Of a DNA stretch of 64,000 bases, positions 1-13,075 are shown piece by piece. Location of the stretch: contig OX485803.1 in assembly GCA_950295325.1 (NCBI GenBank), positions 75,467,554-75,531,553 on the forward strand, read 5' to 3'. Within the stretch, counting starts at the first letter, position 1, and each line of letters opens with the position of its first letter. Position numbers and translations under genes: made by a program. This DNA is from Polytrichum commune (Eukaryota > Streptophyta > Polytrichopsida > Polytrichales > Polytrichaceae). The notes under the pieces were generated by a model. That model was not told the origin of the DNA, did no database searches, and saw nothing but the letters and a program-made list of their open reading frames with translations.

Positions 1-318
1 CTTGCGTTCATTAAGAATTTTGATATTGCTTGTACATTGTTTGGGTTACCTTCTATTTTTTGGTTGATATCAATGTTTATCCTTTATTTAGTAAATTTAC
101 TCAATGATTTATTTTTGAATGAATAAATTTACTATTTTTTTAAATTAATTAATTTGGTGATTTCATTTAGTAAAATTATTTTAGTGTATTAAAAATCAAT
201 TTATTTTTCCTTACTATGTAGAGAGGAAGGTGTTAAAAATGTATATAGTAATGATGGATATGGTAAAATCAAAATTTAGGCGTTTGAAGATCATCATAAT
301 TCTAAGGAATATATAAAT

Positions 319-2190
319 TTGAGTTGGGCAACACAACAAGGTGGGAAAATCATGGAAAAACACATTAGAGCAGCTAATAAATGTTGTAATGAGGCCATCC
401 TAACCTTATTCAGAGCTGCATATTTTTTGGAAAAAAGGACAATCCCTTTCAACAAATATTCAGCTCTATGTGAACTTTTAGTTGTAAGTAAAGCTAGTTG
501 TACTGAATCAATGTATCATGATGAAAAATCTTGTGCTAAAATGTTATTTTTTATATCTAATGTTATTCATAAATCAACTTTGGATAGAATTAGAGATTTG
601 ATTTTTTTTGGTTTATTGATAGATGAGTCTATTAATGTTAGTGTAATAGGTCATGTAGTGGTCTCCTATTTTTGTTGAAAAAATAATACCTATAAATATA
701 TTTTTGGGTTTATTTGAGATTCGTGGTGGTAAAAAATATGCACAAATCAATTATGATTGTTTGCTGAAATTAATTGAAGAGTGAAGTTTGGACATGTAAA
801 AATGTGTTGGGTTTGGATCTGATGGGACAACTATAATGTTAGGCCAACGATCAGATATGGCAATCAAATTTTAAAAATTCAATCAATTTCTTATATCAGT
901 AGATTGCATTGCTCATAGGACCAATTTAGAAGCTTTAGAGGCTGCAAAGTCTACAGATTGTAAACCTTTATCCACTGAAATTGATGCTCTAGTGAACGCC
1001 TTGGCTGCATATTTTAGAATTTTGGGAAAGAAGAAATGTGCTCTTAATGGAATTCAAAAATAATTGAATGATGTACAAAAGGTAATGAAAAGACATCATA
1101 AAATTAGATGGTTTTAGATATTTCAAGTCATATCCACATTATATGATTCTTTGGAGTCTGTGATGGGGTATTTTTGTAATGTGCAAAGGAAATAAGATGA
1201 TGGGATAGCCCCTTTTCTTTATGCAAAATTGATGAATTATATATATATATTTCTTTCTTTCTTTCTTTCTTTCTTTCTTTGGTTGATTTATTTTAAAATT
1301 TAACTATCTTATTTCATATTTTTCAAGATAAATTTGTAGATGTTAGAGCATTGGATTACTTGTCAAAATACAAATTGAATATATTTGCATGTTATATGTC
1401 GCGGACATCATTGACTTAAATCAAAAAACCTTTAATGAAAATTCTAGTTATCACGTCATTCCAGACTATGGCCCTCAAGGTGGACTTCTTCAAAGATCAT
1501 CTTTGGAGATTAGGGGTGGAAAGTTCCATGGAATTAATATGATAAGGGATAGATTAGGTGCAAATTTGAGAAGTGCATTGTTTTTCCAAAAGTCATATAT
1601 TGAATCACTTATCAAAGTCTTGGAGGCAAGTCTTCAGGACAATGATCTAATTTTAACTTTTAAAATTCTTAATCTATATAATATGCCGTCAAGGATAGTG
1701 GGCTTGGCTTCATGGGGTGTGACCTAGTTAGAACTTCTCTGGAAACATTATGGAGTGCAAAAAGAGGTGGGGGTAAAATTCTTCCACCACCTGTAAATTT
1801 TGATGCATGTAAGAAAGAATTTTTTATTTCAAATTGCAAGGATTTATCATTCCAATGGTGAATTGGAATGATAAAACATCTAGAGACCTTTGGGCCATGG
1901 TTACATGGAATTATGCTTTGCAAGTAAAATATGCTAACATTTTGGTGTTAGTTGATATTGCAAGATGTTGATGTGTTAGTACAAATACTTGTAAAAGAGT
2001 TTTTTTGGTCCAAAATGTGATTGAGACAAAGTTTAGAATTCATTCAAATATAAAACATCTTGAAAGTGTGGTAAGGGTGGCTATAGAGGGGCCATCTACA
2101 AATTTTGATCACATTTTGGTTGTTGCTATTGAGCTATGGCAAAATTTTGCTAAGTGGAGATATTTGTATTCTCACCAAGAAAATATCTGA
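319..2190 (+). pseudogene. Decayed hAT-superfamily transposase (DUF4371 type)
   Basis: Translations in several frames give ordered pieces of the plant zinc-finger/DUF4371 hAT transposase. These are an N-terminal piece at 319-678 with LIDESINVSVIGH (the LDEStDvS motif), a core at about 800-1110 with GSDGTTIMLGQ, CIAHRTNLEALEAA and RHHKIRW, a DSLESV piece near 1150, and C-terminal pieces at 1389-1727 and 2005-2190 with VAIEGPSTNFDHILVVAIEL. Stops and frameshifts separate all of them and a TTTC microsatellite interrupts the middle, so it cannot encode a transposase. The zinc-finger N-terminus is not seen. Family assignment rests on remembered motif order. Confidence 0.7.
1250..1280. repeat. (TTTC)n microsatellite
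   Basis: About eight TTTC units follow a short AT run inside the decayed hAT coding region. Confidence 0.9.
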
Positions 2191-2215
2191 GTGGTCAACC
2201 TTGTATAGAGGGTAA

Positions 2216-4963
2216 ACATGAACTATGGTTTCATAAAATCTTGTATGTTATATATGTGCTTATTTTTTTTATTGTATATATTTTATTTCAACAAACATTA
2301 AATCAAATCTAAACTAATTTGAATGTGATGAGGTGACAATTCTTGGCCTTCTAATGGAGAAGGGCTATGCCACATTCAAATCCTGCCAAAGATACCTTAT
2401 AGTGTTCACCTTATACATGAATGTGTCCGTTTGATTTTTTCCTTTGTCATTGTCTTTTCTTAAATGTTGTTTTAATGTTTTATAACATTTATTTGATGTT
2501 TAAAGGTGTTGATTTCATAATTTTTAGTGTTTATTTGATGGTTTTGGTTGTTGTTTTCATGTATTATTGAGAGTGTTTCATATATTCATGTATTCATACT
2601 TATGATTTTCTTTGAAAATATGATTTAATTTTTTTTATCATATGTAGTAATCAAAGTTGGATTAGTGTGCAAATAGCCTAAAATTTAGTATGTGAACCAA
2701 GTTATTACTTTATTTGTCAGTTTTGAAACCGATTGCTTATGAAACTTAGGGAAAATGACCAGGAAGCCAATAAAACATTAGGTTTTTCACTGCATTTATT
2801 TAATAAGCTTAGGCATTAGCCGAATGAGCATAAAGAACCACCGAGTGACATATGAAAAGAGGGGTAAAATTCTGAGCCACCCTATAAACTCCCCATTCAC
2901 TGGCCCTATCTCGTGGTCGCTTTACACACAAACCAAGAGCCGTGACCATGAAAATCTAAGCACCCTTCAAAATCACCCAAAGGTCGTACCATATGAAATA
3001 CAAATCAAAATTTTATGCAATTGTTGGGCCCTCATGCTTAGTCTAAAGTAAAAGTGAACCATGTTGAGGGACCGCAACATATTATGTGGACAATCCAAAA
3101 TAATCATTAGTCCAAGACCCCACCTTGACTATATAATACTCATTGAAGCCAATGACAATTTAATTGCTTACCATGGTCTCTAGTTGTTTTACATCAAACC
3201 CATCTCTTTTTGATGGGCCCAAACCAATTAATATCAAGCAAACCTTGATACATGTAGATTTTTCATCTCTTCAAAAGGCTTTGGTCCTTGAGGCCCTCAG
3301 AGTCTAGTGTAAAGTGAACTTGGAATGTGTCCGGCTTCTCAACCATTCACGGCACAAGGGCCCTCAAGCTCTAGTGTGTAGTGGCCCTTATGCAATTCAT
3401 GAATTTTTGGACTCCGATCACTTTTGCATTTGAATTTGTGTCAACATGACCTTCAATTGTTATGTAACATACCTATCAAGATGTCTTAGTGGGATAGGTA
3501 CATAGGTGTCCCAATTCTTCGAATTCACTTTGCATAAACTGCTTCGAAATTCCGTGTTTGGCCCTTAGAAGAACACGTCATTTAATGTCAATCCCTATGC
3601 TCACCAAATTTAAAAGTATAAAATAGGGCTCGAACTAGCTATTTAGCTATCGGAGTTGGGGCACCTATCTTGCCAATGTAAAGGGAATTTATCCCAACTG
3701 GGTCTCGCAAGACTGATTTGGGGTCTTTGATGCTAATTACGAAATCAAACCAACTAGCCAACTCATTTTGTATGTTATAATATGCCTAAGTACATTTTTG
3801 TAGGAGTCCAAACAAATTCAACGTGTGTCATGATTAATGTATGATTTAGATCAACTAAAGAAAGTAGTGGCTTAGTACACGGTAGACTACGTTTATGTAA
3901 GATGGGTGGGGATCAAGCTCAAATAGCAAGTTCTCAGAGAGTGGGAATTATCGTGTATGAGCGTGTTTCTCATTCATCCAACAAAAAAACCCTAAAATAA
4001 CATGCAACCCAAATATTACTTTTTGAACTTCATTTGACACTGGAATAGCTTCAAAGACCCCAAATTAGTGTACTTGAGGTCATTTGAGATGAATGCAACA
4101 AACTTATAGAGGATAAAGTTATAATAATAATAATAATAATTTATAAATGTTTTGGGCCAAAAGTTGGCCCAAAGATATTTCCAATGTCTAGAGTCTCCCA
4201 TAACCTCTAATTCCTCCCCACTTTAGCACGGAAACCATGAACATGTGTCATGGCATTATTGGTTCTTGCATGTTCGAAATTCAACCCCAACTTGATTGAA
4301 ATTATGGCACCCTATAGGTTTCCAATGGGGTCTTCATCGGGAATAGGCACCTCTACTCTAATGATCATAGACCCTCAACCTCATGTGTGAAGTGGCCCTT
4401 AGATTCATAGCGACACTTCTTTGGGTTTAAGATAACTAAGGTTGGGGCACTTAGAATTGATAAAATAAGAGAGTTTGCATGTGTTTAGGAGGAGTTAATA
4501 GCAGGAAATTGTTTTTCTTGCGAAGAGAAACAAATTCTAAGGAGAATGCAAATATTTATTTTAAAAAATCATGAATATGGAAATTGCTACAAAATTCGAA
4601 GTGTATATTTTAGGGTTACACATAGTTGATTTATAGGTTAACCCACTCATCTCAATGCTACTCCTTGGCTATGACAATTGTCAAAATTCTTATGAGGGTA
4701 TCAATCACAAGCCCCACAAAACTTTAACTTTTGTTTGCCTAAAAAATATAGATCTCCGTCAATGACAACAGTACATGACCCTAGTGAGTGGTTAAATGGA
4801 CTTGGTTGACTATGGATGCCTCGACCTTACATTTGATTCATAGTCAATGCTCTAAAAGCATAAAAAATCAATTATATAATGTTGTAAAACCACCAATCTT
4901 TCCAGTAAGTTCTTTACATGAAAGTTGTTAGTTCTTTAATTATCCTAAATTAAATAGGATCAC
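2216..4963. repeat. Non-coding; dispersed repeat family copy 1 and (ATA)n
   Basis: No gene is seen. From about 2915 to 3430 the sequence carries the phrase family ccaagagccgtgaccatg, ggccctca and tagtgtgtagtggccc, which recurs at 45540-46470 and 56945-57600. An ATA microsatellite sits at 4121-4141. The phrase ttcaaagaccccaaatta near 4050 recurs near 46840, so the related unit may be longer than 1 kb. No terminal repeats or coding capacity were found. Confidence 0.5.
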
Positions 4964-6560
4964 ATGTTGTTCTCCTTTCGAAGACTTCAAAAACCCAAAA
5001 CTGGAGGATCCTTTATTTTCAATTCAAGGGGAAACCACACAGGTATGAAAACGGCGGTTTCAAAACAGAGTTTGGTAAGCCAAGGTAAAAGAATAGCAAG
5101 CCATGGCCATGGTGCTCCACACACCTGCGTTGCCTCCGTCGTGGTGTCCAACCTCCATCACCTCCAAAACCAATCACCTCATGCGGTGTGTGCATTGATT
5201 CTGATCCGCCATGCTCCTCATGGGTGGTGGGAAATATTACCTGGGATAACTTAAGCTTACAAGGCCAGCAGTACCACCTGTCTCATGTGTCATTGTGAGG
5301 TTGTTAGCTCAGAGCAAATGCATCTGTTCCTCGTATTGCATTGGCTTTCAAATTAGTTCCTAATGTCTCACTTGAGCCTGGGGGATCTATGGACTGACTG
5401 TGTATATATATGTGTGGGTGGGTGACTACAGGTTATTGAGCTTGAGCTTGCAACAGGCACCCTTTTCTTTACACTTTCAAGGATTCCAAGTTTTTACGGC
5501 GTGGGAGTCCAGTTGGACCGATGGTTGCATGTGTATATGCCTTGACAAAGGTGATGCATGGCCTCATTCTGTTGATTGATGGCAACCATGGGTTACATCT
5601 ATGTATTTAACTTTTAGCACAGACCCACCACACTTTGCTTACCTTTTTTTGCTGTAATTTTTTGATTTCAGGAACTAGCCAAGTATCGCGATCAACACAG
5701 CCCTCTGAAGGAGACTTCTCAGTAAGACTGCATCAATTGTTCGTAATTATAATTGAGGGAGTACTGCGAATTGGAGCAATGCAGTCAACTTTGTTTCAAC
5801 CTCGCTTTGCACAGAAATCTGCCAATTGGGATGGCAGTCGTTCTGGAAGATTGGAGTTGTAGACTACTCAGCTTTCTCTGAAGATTTATCCAAGAATGAA
5901 GAGCATGTATGATGGCTTCCTGGAAGGGAGCAAAGACTTGTATTTCAACATGAGTGTGAACCAAATTCCAGGTTCTGAAATGCAAAGATTTAAACCTGAT
6001 GGTTTCCTGCATTTATGGTATACAGAACTGGTTATTATGGGTTGGTCTGCAGGTATAGTGCACATTGGTAGTAGCCAAGTGTTTTTAGGATATTGGATTC
6101 AAAAGAATCACTCTAGCCTCTCTGGAGCTTGTCAAAACTTTCACAAGGCACATTGCCTTACTAGATTATGGTTATTGACCATCGAGGTGTCTCTCTACCA
6201 ATCCAAGCTCATTTGAAAGCTCATCATGATTAAGGATCACTTGAAAGTACTCAATGTAATATTTGGGATTCACCTCCTCCTGATGTATCTGTTACTTTTT
6301 TTTTCCAACGGATTGCACAGCTAGAATTTCCTGTCGCACAATTCTTATGCATGTGAACTGACCCTCAAGGATGAAATAAAGAAAGCAATAAATGCTATGC
6401 AGCAGGGTTTCAGAAAGGCCATGTACTTCAATGATGGAAAATTACATGATCTTGTAACTTATGTATGCAGCATGCAAATTGTAACCATCAATAATTTGGT
6501 GATTGCAGTCCAACAGCACTACAAACCCCTATCTTTATATTGAAGTTGTTGACGCAAGAA
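4964..6560 (+). other. Unresolved protein-like pieces, possible host gene relic
   Basis: Several stretches read like protein but in different frames. One spans 5896-6050 (MKSMYDGFLEGSKDLYFNM, then GFLHLWYTELV). Others lie at about 6110-6170 (ITLASLELVKTFTRHIALL), 6360-6470 (DEIKKAINAMQQGFRKAMY) and 6510-6600 (NPYLYIEVVDARKQIQSET, after a good acceptor, gattgcag). I could not join them into a consistent gene or recognise the family. They may be exons of a decayed or partly duplicated gene, or chance. Confidence 0.25.
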
Positions 6561-6723
6561 AACAAATCCAGTCAGAGACACCACCAGAAATCCTGATAAG
6601 AATTCACTAATGTAGGGCACAATCTGATGCAAATTTTCCAGAAACTTTCAATGCATATCATTGTTTGCAATGTAAGGTGATAGGTCTTGACAGTGAATTG
6701 TGGAGAAATGACAAATTGTGAAG

Positions 6724-8181
6724 GTAGGAGCGCCTTAAATCAAGACAACACCCAAAACCAACACCCTCGAAATTTTGCATATGAGTACATGTTGATTTGA
6801 GAATATTCACTATGTGAACATCAAGGTTTCCAAATAGTTTTGGGTGGCAACATAGTTTTCACTTTCAATATTTGTATTTATTTGAATATTGAAAGTGGGG
6901 AGGGGGGCCGTAGGGATCAAAAATTGCAATACACATTGTCTCTTTTCCACTTGAGAGTTCTTGTTTTTGGTTCATACGGTTGTCACATGTATGCCAAATA
7001 TCTTCACTTCTTAATTTAAAGTGCTCCTGCCTTACATATCATAAGATGAAAAGAGAATGCACATGGTTCTATGTAGTTGAATCATTACCAACCCTAGTTT
7101 GTCTTATGCAAAGATGCCCAAGTCCCAATTTAGGGCATTGAATGTGGATGGACATTTGGGATGTAGTTGGTTTAACTTATGAAAACCATTATATTTAAGG
7201 GCCCAAGTTTAGGTGAAACAATTTCCAATCAATGATCATCAATGGATTTAAGACTACCCCATTTTTCCTCCATCCAATCTTTGTTAACCTGACATGCATT
7301 AACATGTCAAGCATTCCCTTGGCAACACCTGAATCCATTTGATCAAGCAAAGCTCATGGAGTATTGATGGATCTTTAAATAGCTTGTAAAACTATCACAA
7401 AACCTCTCTTAAGGATTTTTGAAGTTGGAACTTATGACCTAAAAAGAAAAATAGTGTTATGGCTTCGACAAGGAATGGCACAATAGCATTAGGTGAGAAA
7501 ATAGGCCTAATGACTTGGCTACATTGCAATATGATGCGTGGTTTGACCTACAAGAGTAGTGGTGCTACATTTTTGTTCACATTATTATGAAATCCCTATT
7601 TTTAATTTGTTACATTTACTTTTAATTGTGTGCTCATTTTTTAATTTTGGAAATTAGATATTGCTATCTATGATAAATGCAAAACTTACCTTTCTGTCAT
7701 TAGCTCAATTTGTCAATTTTCTAGAAGAATCTACACCTTTTTAAATGTTTGTACCCACAACATTGCTTTTAAAAATCATACCATTGCTCCACACAAAGAA
7801 GTCCTAAGATAGGAGCACCATAAACCAAGAAGTTAAGGTATAGGCATACATGTGACAACCTTCTGAACCAAAAAAAATTCCTTTGTAGAAAGAAAAAGAA
7901 AAGAAAAAAAAAGAAAAAAAAACTAGGTGTATTGCAAATTTATATTCTCCCACCCTCAGCCCACCCCACCAACATAAAAATAAAAATAATAGTAATAGTA
8001 ATAGTAATAGTAAATCACAAAATTAAAAATTAAAAAATCAAGTGAAAACTATGTTGGCGTCCAAAACTATTAGGGGGGCTTGATGTTAACATGGCAAATA
8101 TTCTCGTATTAAAATGTGCTTGTTATGCAGGATTTCAAGGGTGTTGGTTTTGGGTGCTGTCTTCCTTTAAGGTGCTCCTAC
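6724..8181. mobile_element. Long-TIR non-autonomous DNA transposon, MULE-like
   Basis: The left end (6724 to about 6790) and right end (about 8113-8181) are imperfect inverted repeats of roughly 70 bp starting GTAGGAGCGCC / GTAGGAGCACC. Shared blocks include CACCCAAAACCAACACCC. A third partial copy of the end is at about 7806. No coding capacity was seen inside, which holds A-rich and (TAG)n-like low-complexity tracts. Long TIRs suggest a Mutator-like element, but I could not find a convincing target duplication. Confidence 0.5.
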
Positions 8182-8621
8182 TTTAGTGCAACTCCAAGAA
8201 CTAAGTTGCACAAACTGTTAGTTCACAGATTTGTGGATCTTCTTGAATTACTGTATAGGTTGAATGCAAAGGAAATTGCACGTGCAAATGTACACATGTT
8301 GTGAAGTATATTAGCACTATTCCACCAAAAGCCCAGTAAGGATAAAACCATCCTTGCAAATACAAAGACAAATGATTTATGTGCACAACAGTCGATATTA
8401 GGGACACGTTATGCAAAGATCATTGAATTTATGCATGTACCTATGTAAGACAAACCTACTTCATGTCCTCCAGCCAGTGCCAAATCAACAACTAAAAGTT
8501 CATAGAAATTCCTGAACAAAGGTTTACACATGCATTTAGGTGCAAGAATTATGTTTATGTAGCCTATTGGTTTACTAATTATGTAAGGATTGAGAAATTC
8601 TCCTATGTTGATTGTTCTTTC
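8182..8621. other. 3' flank of the SET-domain gene
   Basis: Non-coding sequence downstream of the minus-strand SET gene stop at 8622. It presumably holds the 3' UTR, but no clear polyadenylation signal can be assigned. Confidence 0.4.
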
Positions 8622-11600
8622 TTAATCTCCATCCCTACAGCGTGCACAATTGCAGATAAATCCGTAGTGTTCTTCAAGAAATTTGCGTCTCACATCTTGG
8701 GCCATACTTGCATCAATATAAGTTATCCGCAGCTCTTCATCTGCAATCCCAGCACGGAATGTTTTTAAAGATATAAATAAACTCACAAGACAACCATCGA
8801 ATCCAAACAACTGTTAAACCTAGACAAAAATGTTGTGTACAGAATACCGTAGCTCTCTAGCAGCTTGGGCACCTTTCTGCCTTTAAATTAATTAAAGTGC
8901 GAAAGTAAGTTAGGCAACCCAGAAAATAATATTCTGAAATTGGGCGGATTAAAAAATTATTTAAAATAAGTTAGACATTCATCCAAGCCATTTCTATAAT
9001 TCATGAATGGTTTTCTTAATTTCATCCATGGCAGCTACAATTCAACTAAGCAGTTCCCTTAACCAACATTCCTTGGCTGAAAGTTTGTTTTTTACTTGTA
9101 TGTTAGGGTTTTGCTTGGCAACAAATTTTGCTTTGATTTGATGCTACTTTGTTGGATTCCATTGAATGTCACTTGCATTATTGTGATTTTAGGTCCTCTT
9201 TGAATATTATTTCTTTTTCTTTTTGGACACTTGACAAAACGAATTTCCAAAAAATTTAGGCACCTTTAAATTTAATTATTTTCTGCCCAAGCTGCTAGAG
9301 AGCTACAGTACACAAATCCTATATGCAGCTTTTGGTGTTCTAAGCACATACTTCAAATCACCACAAACAGAACAAACAATCTCCATCTCCACAACTTTCC
9401 TGTCATCAAAACCTTTCCTGTACCTGCTTGGATTCTTCGTCGTGCAACCAATCTAGCAGTGGCATTGGTTGGCCATGATATGTCTACATTTGGATCTGTG
9501 GACACACAGAGAAACCAGGCAGACAATATGATGCAACTATAGGAAAATCCATGTGAAAGTTTATGTCACCCCAGTATCACAAGTAGAGCATATGTGGAGA
9601 AATTTAGCATGACATACATAATATACATGGCCCCACTAAAGAAATATAAAGAACTAATGTTCCAAAAGATTTCTCAAATAAGGTAGACTTTAGTACATGT
9701 ATCAGACATATATGTCTTAAAATAGTGTTGCTTTTGAACCCTTAATGTGTGTTATAAGATTTTTTATTCATAGGATTCAGACAAAAAGGAAGAAAATGCT
9801 TACCACAATCATGATTATACATCGAGGGGAGTACATAAACAGCTGACCCTACTATGCTGTCTCCCAATATAGATGCTGCAGCTGCAGCTAACATATCTTC
9901 ACTATCTTCTTCACTGATCCTCTCTACGCGAAATGCATTTATATGGAGTCGTGCAAGCACCCCAGCATACCAATCCTCTGTTAAGACTGCAAATTAATGT
10001 CAAGGAAGAAATCACAAGATTGAACATCACCATTGGTAGGTCATTGACGAAACTGCTGCAGGCTAATGCAACCCGTGCTCCACAAGTTACAACTCAAGCA
10101 CATACCTGTAAACTCCTTCCTGGTTCACCTTTTTTGATGCTGAACTGTAGTTTCCACGTTGGATTTGAGTGCATCTTAAGCAATGTAAGACTGCCATGTG
10201 GCAAAATGTGAAGAATAATCATTTATAGCAAGTCAAACCAGGAAGCACCTCAAGTATATCTCAACGTGAAAGCATCATTCTTGTCGAAGGGCCACATAAG
10301 AGGATACAGTCCAAGGTCTGCCGTTGATTTACTCCTTTGGTATGGAGAGCTTTCAAGAGAAGGTCCCGCTCCAAACCCCACTGGGCTGTCACAGCAATTG
10401 ACAAAGGATTAGCGTATTACACGTAAAAATTGTGTTGGGAGCAAGATGTTCACTTTGACTTGGATAATCTACTCAAGACAAGGATTAATTTTGTGAATTA
10501 CAAGATGTTGATTGAAAGCCAGATAATCGTACAGCAGGAGGAAAGCCATGGGCAAGGTTGACATGAGAGAGGATGTCAAGTGTGTGTGCAGATGTTGCTG
10601 ATGAGGCCACCATGCAAGCTAGTCTCTTTGCAACTAACGGAAAACGGAGTCCATTAGTGCTGTGCTGTCACCAAATCACACTTGATTAATCGCATGTCCT
10701 CACTTTATGAGGTTATCAAAAGTTTAGTCATGAATAGTTGATACATGATTAGTTATTTGGCCCCAAAGCAATGATGCCTGATCACTTGGGTGTGAAGGTG
10801 CTCACATCATTTCAATAGGCACCCTTTGTTGCAGTCATGGTGAATAAAGTAGACCAAGCCATCACAGGAACATTCCTTCACCTATAACTAATGTTTACAA
10901 AGGTTCGACATTAGGTCATTGCATCTCATCTCAAGTAACTGCAGATCTTTCCAGCGTTTGTATCATCAGGAGAACCACTCAGCATAAACATGAATGAAAA
11001 CTATACTTTGGACAAAGTAATCACAAGAGATCCCTGATGCTCTTGCTGGCAACACCTTGTACATGAACTTCACTATTGGCCACTGAGTTCAACTTTATAC
11101 ATACCTGCAATAGTCATGAAACTCTGACCAATCGGCTTGCTTTTCAATGGCGTAGAATCCCTGCACATTGAACCAAACCCTGGTTAACGGGCATGCTCAC
11201 AGCAAAGATGATTGATTCACCCCATTTCCAACGTTATCGCTGACAACTGTCAAAGAAACACACACTCTCTGTTTGTAAGATTATCCTCAGGGTTGCGTCT
11301 AAATTGCAGGTTGAGGGTTGATAAACAGTTGATGTGAGATGAATTATGATGGGCACAGTGGACCTAAAACAGTGAACATCAAACACCTATCCACTTAGAA
11401 CCTCAAACTGCTTCTTGCACATATCCATAGTATTTGTTTGAGATCAACAAATTGTACAAGTTAACCCACAAACCTGAGCTGATTCTTCACAATTTCTGCT
11501 ACAAAAGATATTTGAAACCCCTGCACTGGCTGCTGGTAAAGTAGGAATGCTGTCATTTTTCATTCCTTTCAAACAGAAGTAGCAGGCCTGTTAACAACAA

Positions 11601-13010
11601 AAATTACCTCGTCACAAAACTAGGCACTTACGTAAATGCTTTTGAACCTACCATGTTAATTAGTCATGAGAATACTGGTTGCTCTACCAAAGACTTAAAA
11701 CAGAATCTAGCACCAAGTGTGCATTTTGACAAACAACCATTTGTAAGTATATTTTGAGGGATGATGATGATAAAGACCTTGTGCATGGATTGAATGGAGG
11801 GATGAGCGACCACAGGATCTGCAGTATGAATGAGTTCACCATCAGCAATATCACGAACGGCAAACACACCACGCCCTGCTTTTGCAGTGTAGCCAACACG
11901 GATTGGCACGCCTGTGTACATAAGGTAGACAACCCTTATTTGGTTAGTTGTCTTGTTAGTACACCTATATTTGAGTGGTAAGTCGTTTGATGTGCTCCAA
12001 GAACAGATACCAAAAAGCCATGTATTCAAAAGAGATTGGACTCTGTGCTCAGAATATGATAGCCATTCTGGGCTCAATAGTCAACATCACTAGGGGGACC
12101 TAAATGACCATTTTATGAGCATGAGAATCTTCAGTTTGGTGGTGAGTGAGATATTCGTATGAGCTCCGAAAATTATGAGGAAAGCGGCTATGGCCTCGAT
12201 TTGGATTTGCTCACCATCTGGTACTAATCGCCTGTTTCATATCCTAGGAGTGGGCTAGTCGGAAAACGTAACCATTTAAGACCTATCTACCTTCAATCAC
12301 AACAAAAACAACACTTTAGAAAGAGTTGCCTACAAAGACATTCTATGAAGATGCAACAGGTCAATGCACATATACATCTATTTTCGATTATGTCAGACCC
12401 CAACTCTGTCGTCCTGCTTCAGCCATACCCCACAAGGTATAAAACCCTAGACAACAAGACTGAGCCCTCATCGATTAGCAATGAAAGATGGTCCTAAATT
12501 CTTCACAGAGTGCAATCAAAATAGCACAACCATGCTATCTACGAACATGGCAAGGCTGTAGAATTCAGTGATGCAGCTCGCTCATCAATCTGCGTCCTGT
12601 AACCGATGAACCCTAACTGCAGAACCTAATTGAAACACGAAACCAAATAACAATACGAAACACATGATCGGCACAAATGATGCTTCAAAGGATGGGAACT
12701 TCCGCAATATCTCATTACATGTGCCGAATGGAACTGATCACACTAGGCTCCTCTCAGCTCAACCGGAGCAACCCACAAAAGCTTCCCGGGAAACCCACCA
12801 TGCAATGTGACGCAGAGTATGAGAGGACACATAAAAAGCAATTCGGTCCAGCGTACTTAACATCCCCGCCCCGTAGAAAAATAAAACAAACAAACAAACA
12901 AAAGACAATGAAAGGAAGCAGCGAATTGGCTAAGGTGAGTTGAGTGGAGGACCTTGAGAGTTTGAACACAAGCAACGACGCATGAAGCGGGTGAAATTAG
13001 CAGGCCGCAT
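8622..13010 (-). CDS. ATXR4: SET-domain protein, ATXR4/SDG38-like (SMYD type)
   Basis: Nine coding exons join in one frame: 13010-12953, 11911-11778, 11587-11474, 11160-11105, 10659-10533, 10380-10308, 9986-9804, 9495-9424 and 8740-8622. Together they make 936 bp, or 311 residues, close to the Arabidopsis ATXR4 length. All introns are GT-AG. The order is a short basic N-terminus (MRPANFTRFMRRC), the SET start GRGVFAVRDI (about 32-41), a MYND-like cysteine cluster (C66, C69, C93, C97), the catalytic-region NHDC (245-248), EELRITYID (274-282) and a post-SET CxCxxC (302-307). SMYD-type SET proteins transfer methyl groups from S-adenosylmethionine to protein lysines; the substrate is unknown here. 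The basic N-terminus could be an organelle presequence (inference). Intron 8 carries a MITE. The least certain junctions are the exon 5 boundaries. Confidence 0.88.
8848..9308. mobile_element. MITE in intron 8 of the SET gene
   Basis: Inverted ends CGTAGCTCTCTAGCAGCTTG and its near complement (ending gctagagagctacag) bound 461 bp. The inner TIR continues with related TTTAAATT blocks. A candidate 3-bp target duplication, TAC, lies at 8845-8847 and 9309-9311. The superfamily is unclear. Confidence 0.65.
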
Positions 13011-13075
13011 GGCTGCCTTTCTTTCTTTCTTCCTTCCTTCCTTCCTTCTTCTTCCTCTCCTCCTCTCCTCTTCGT
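13011..13075 (-). promoter_or_regulatory. GA-rich 5' UTR/proximal promoter of the SET gene
   Basis: In the gene's sense direction this is a (GAAG)n/(GAAA)n purine tract immediately upstream of the start codon at 13010. Such tracts are common in plant 5' UTRs and can bind GAGA-type factors (inference). The transcription start is not visible. Confidence 0.45.
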
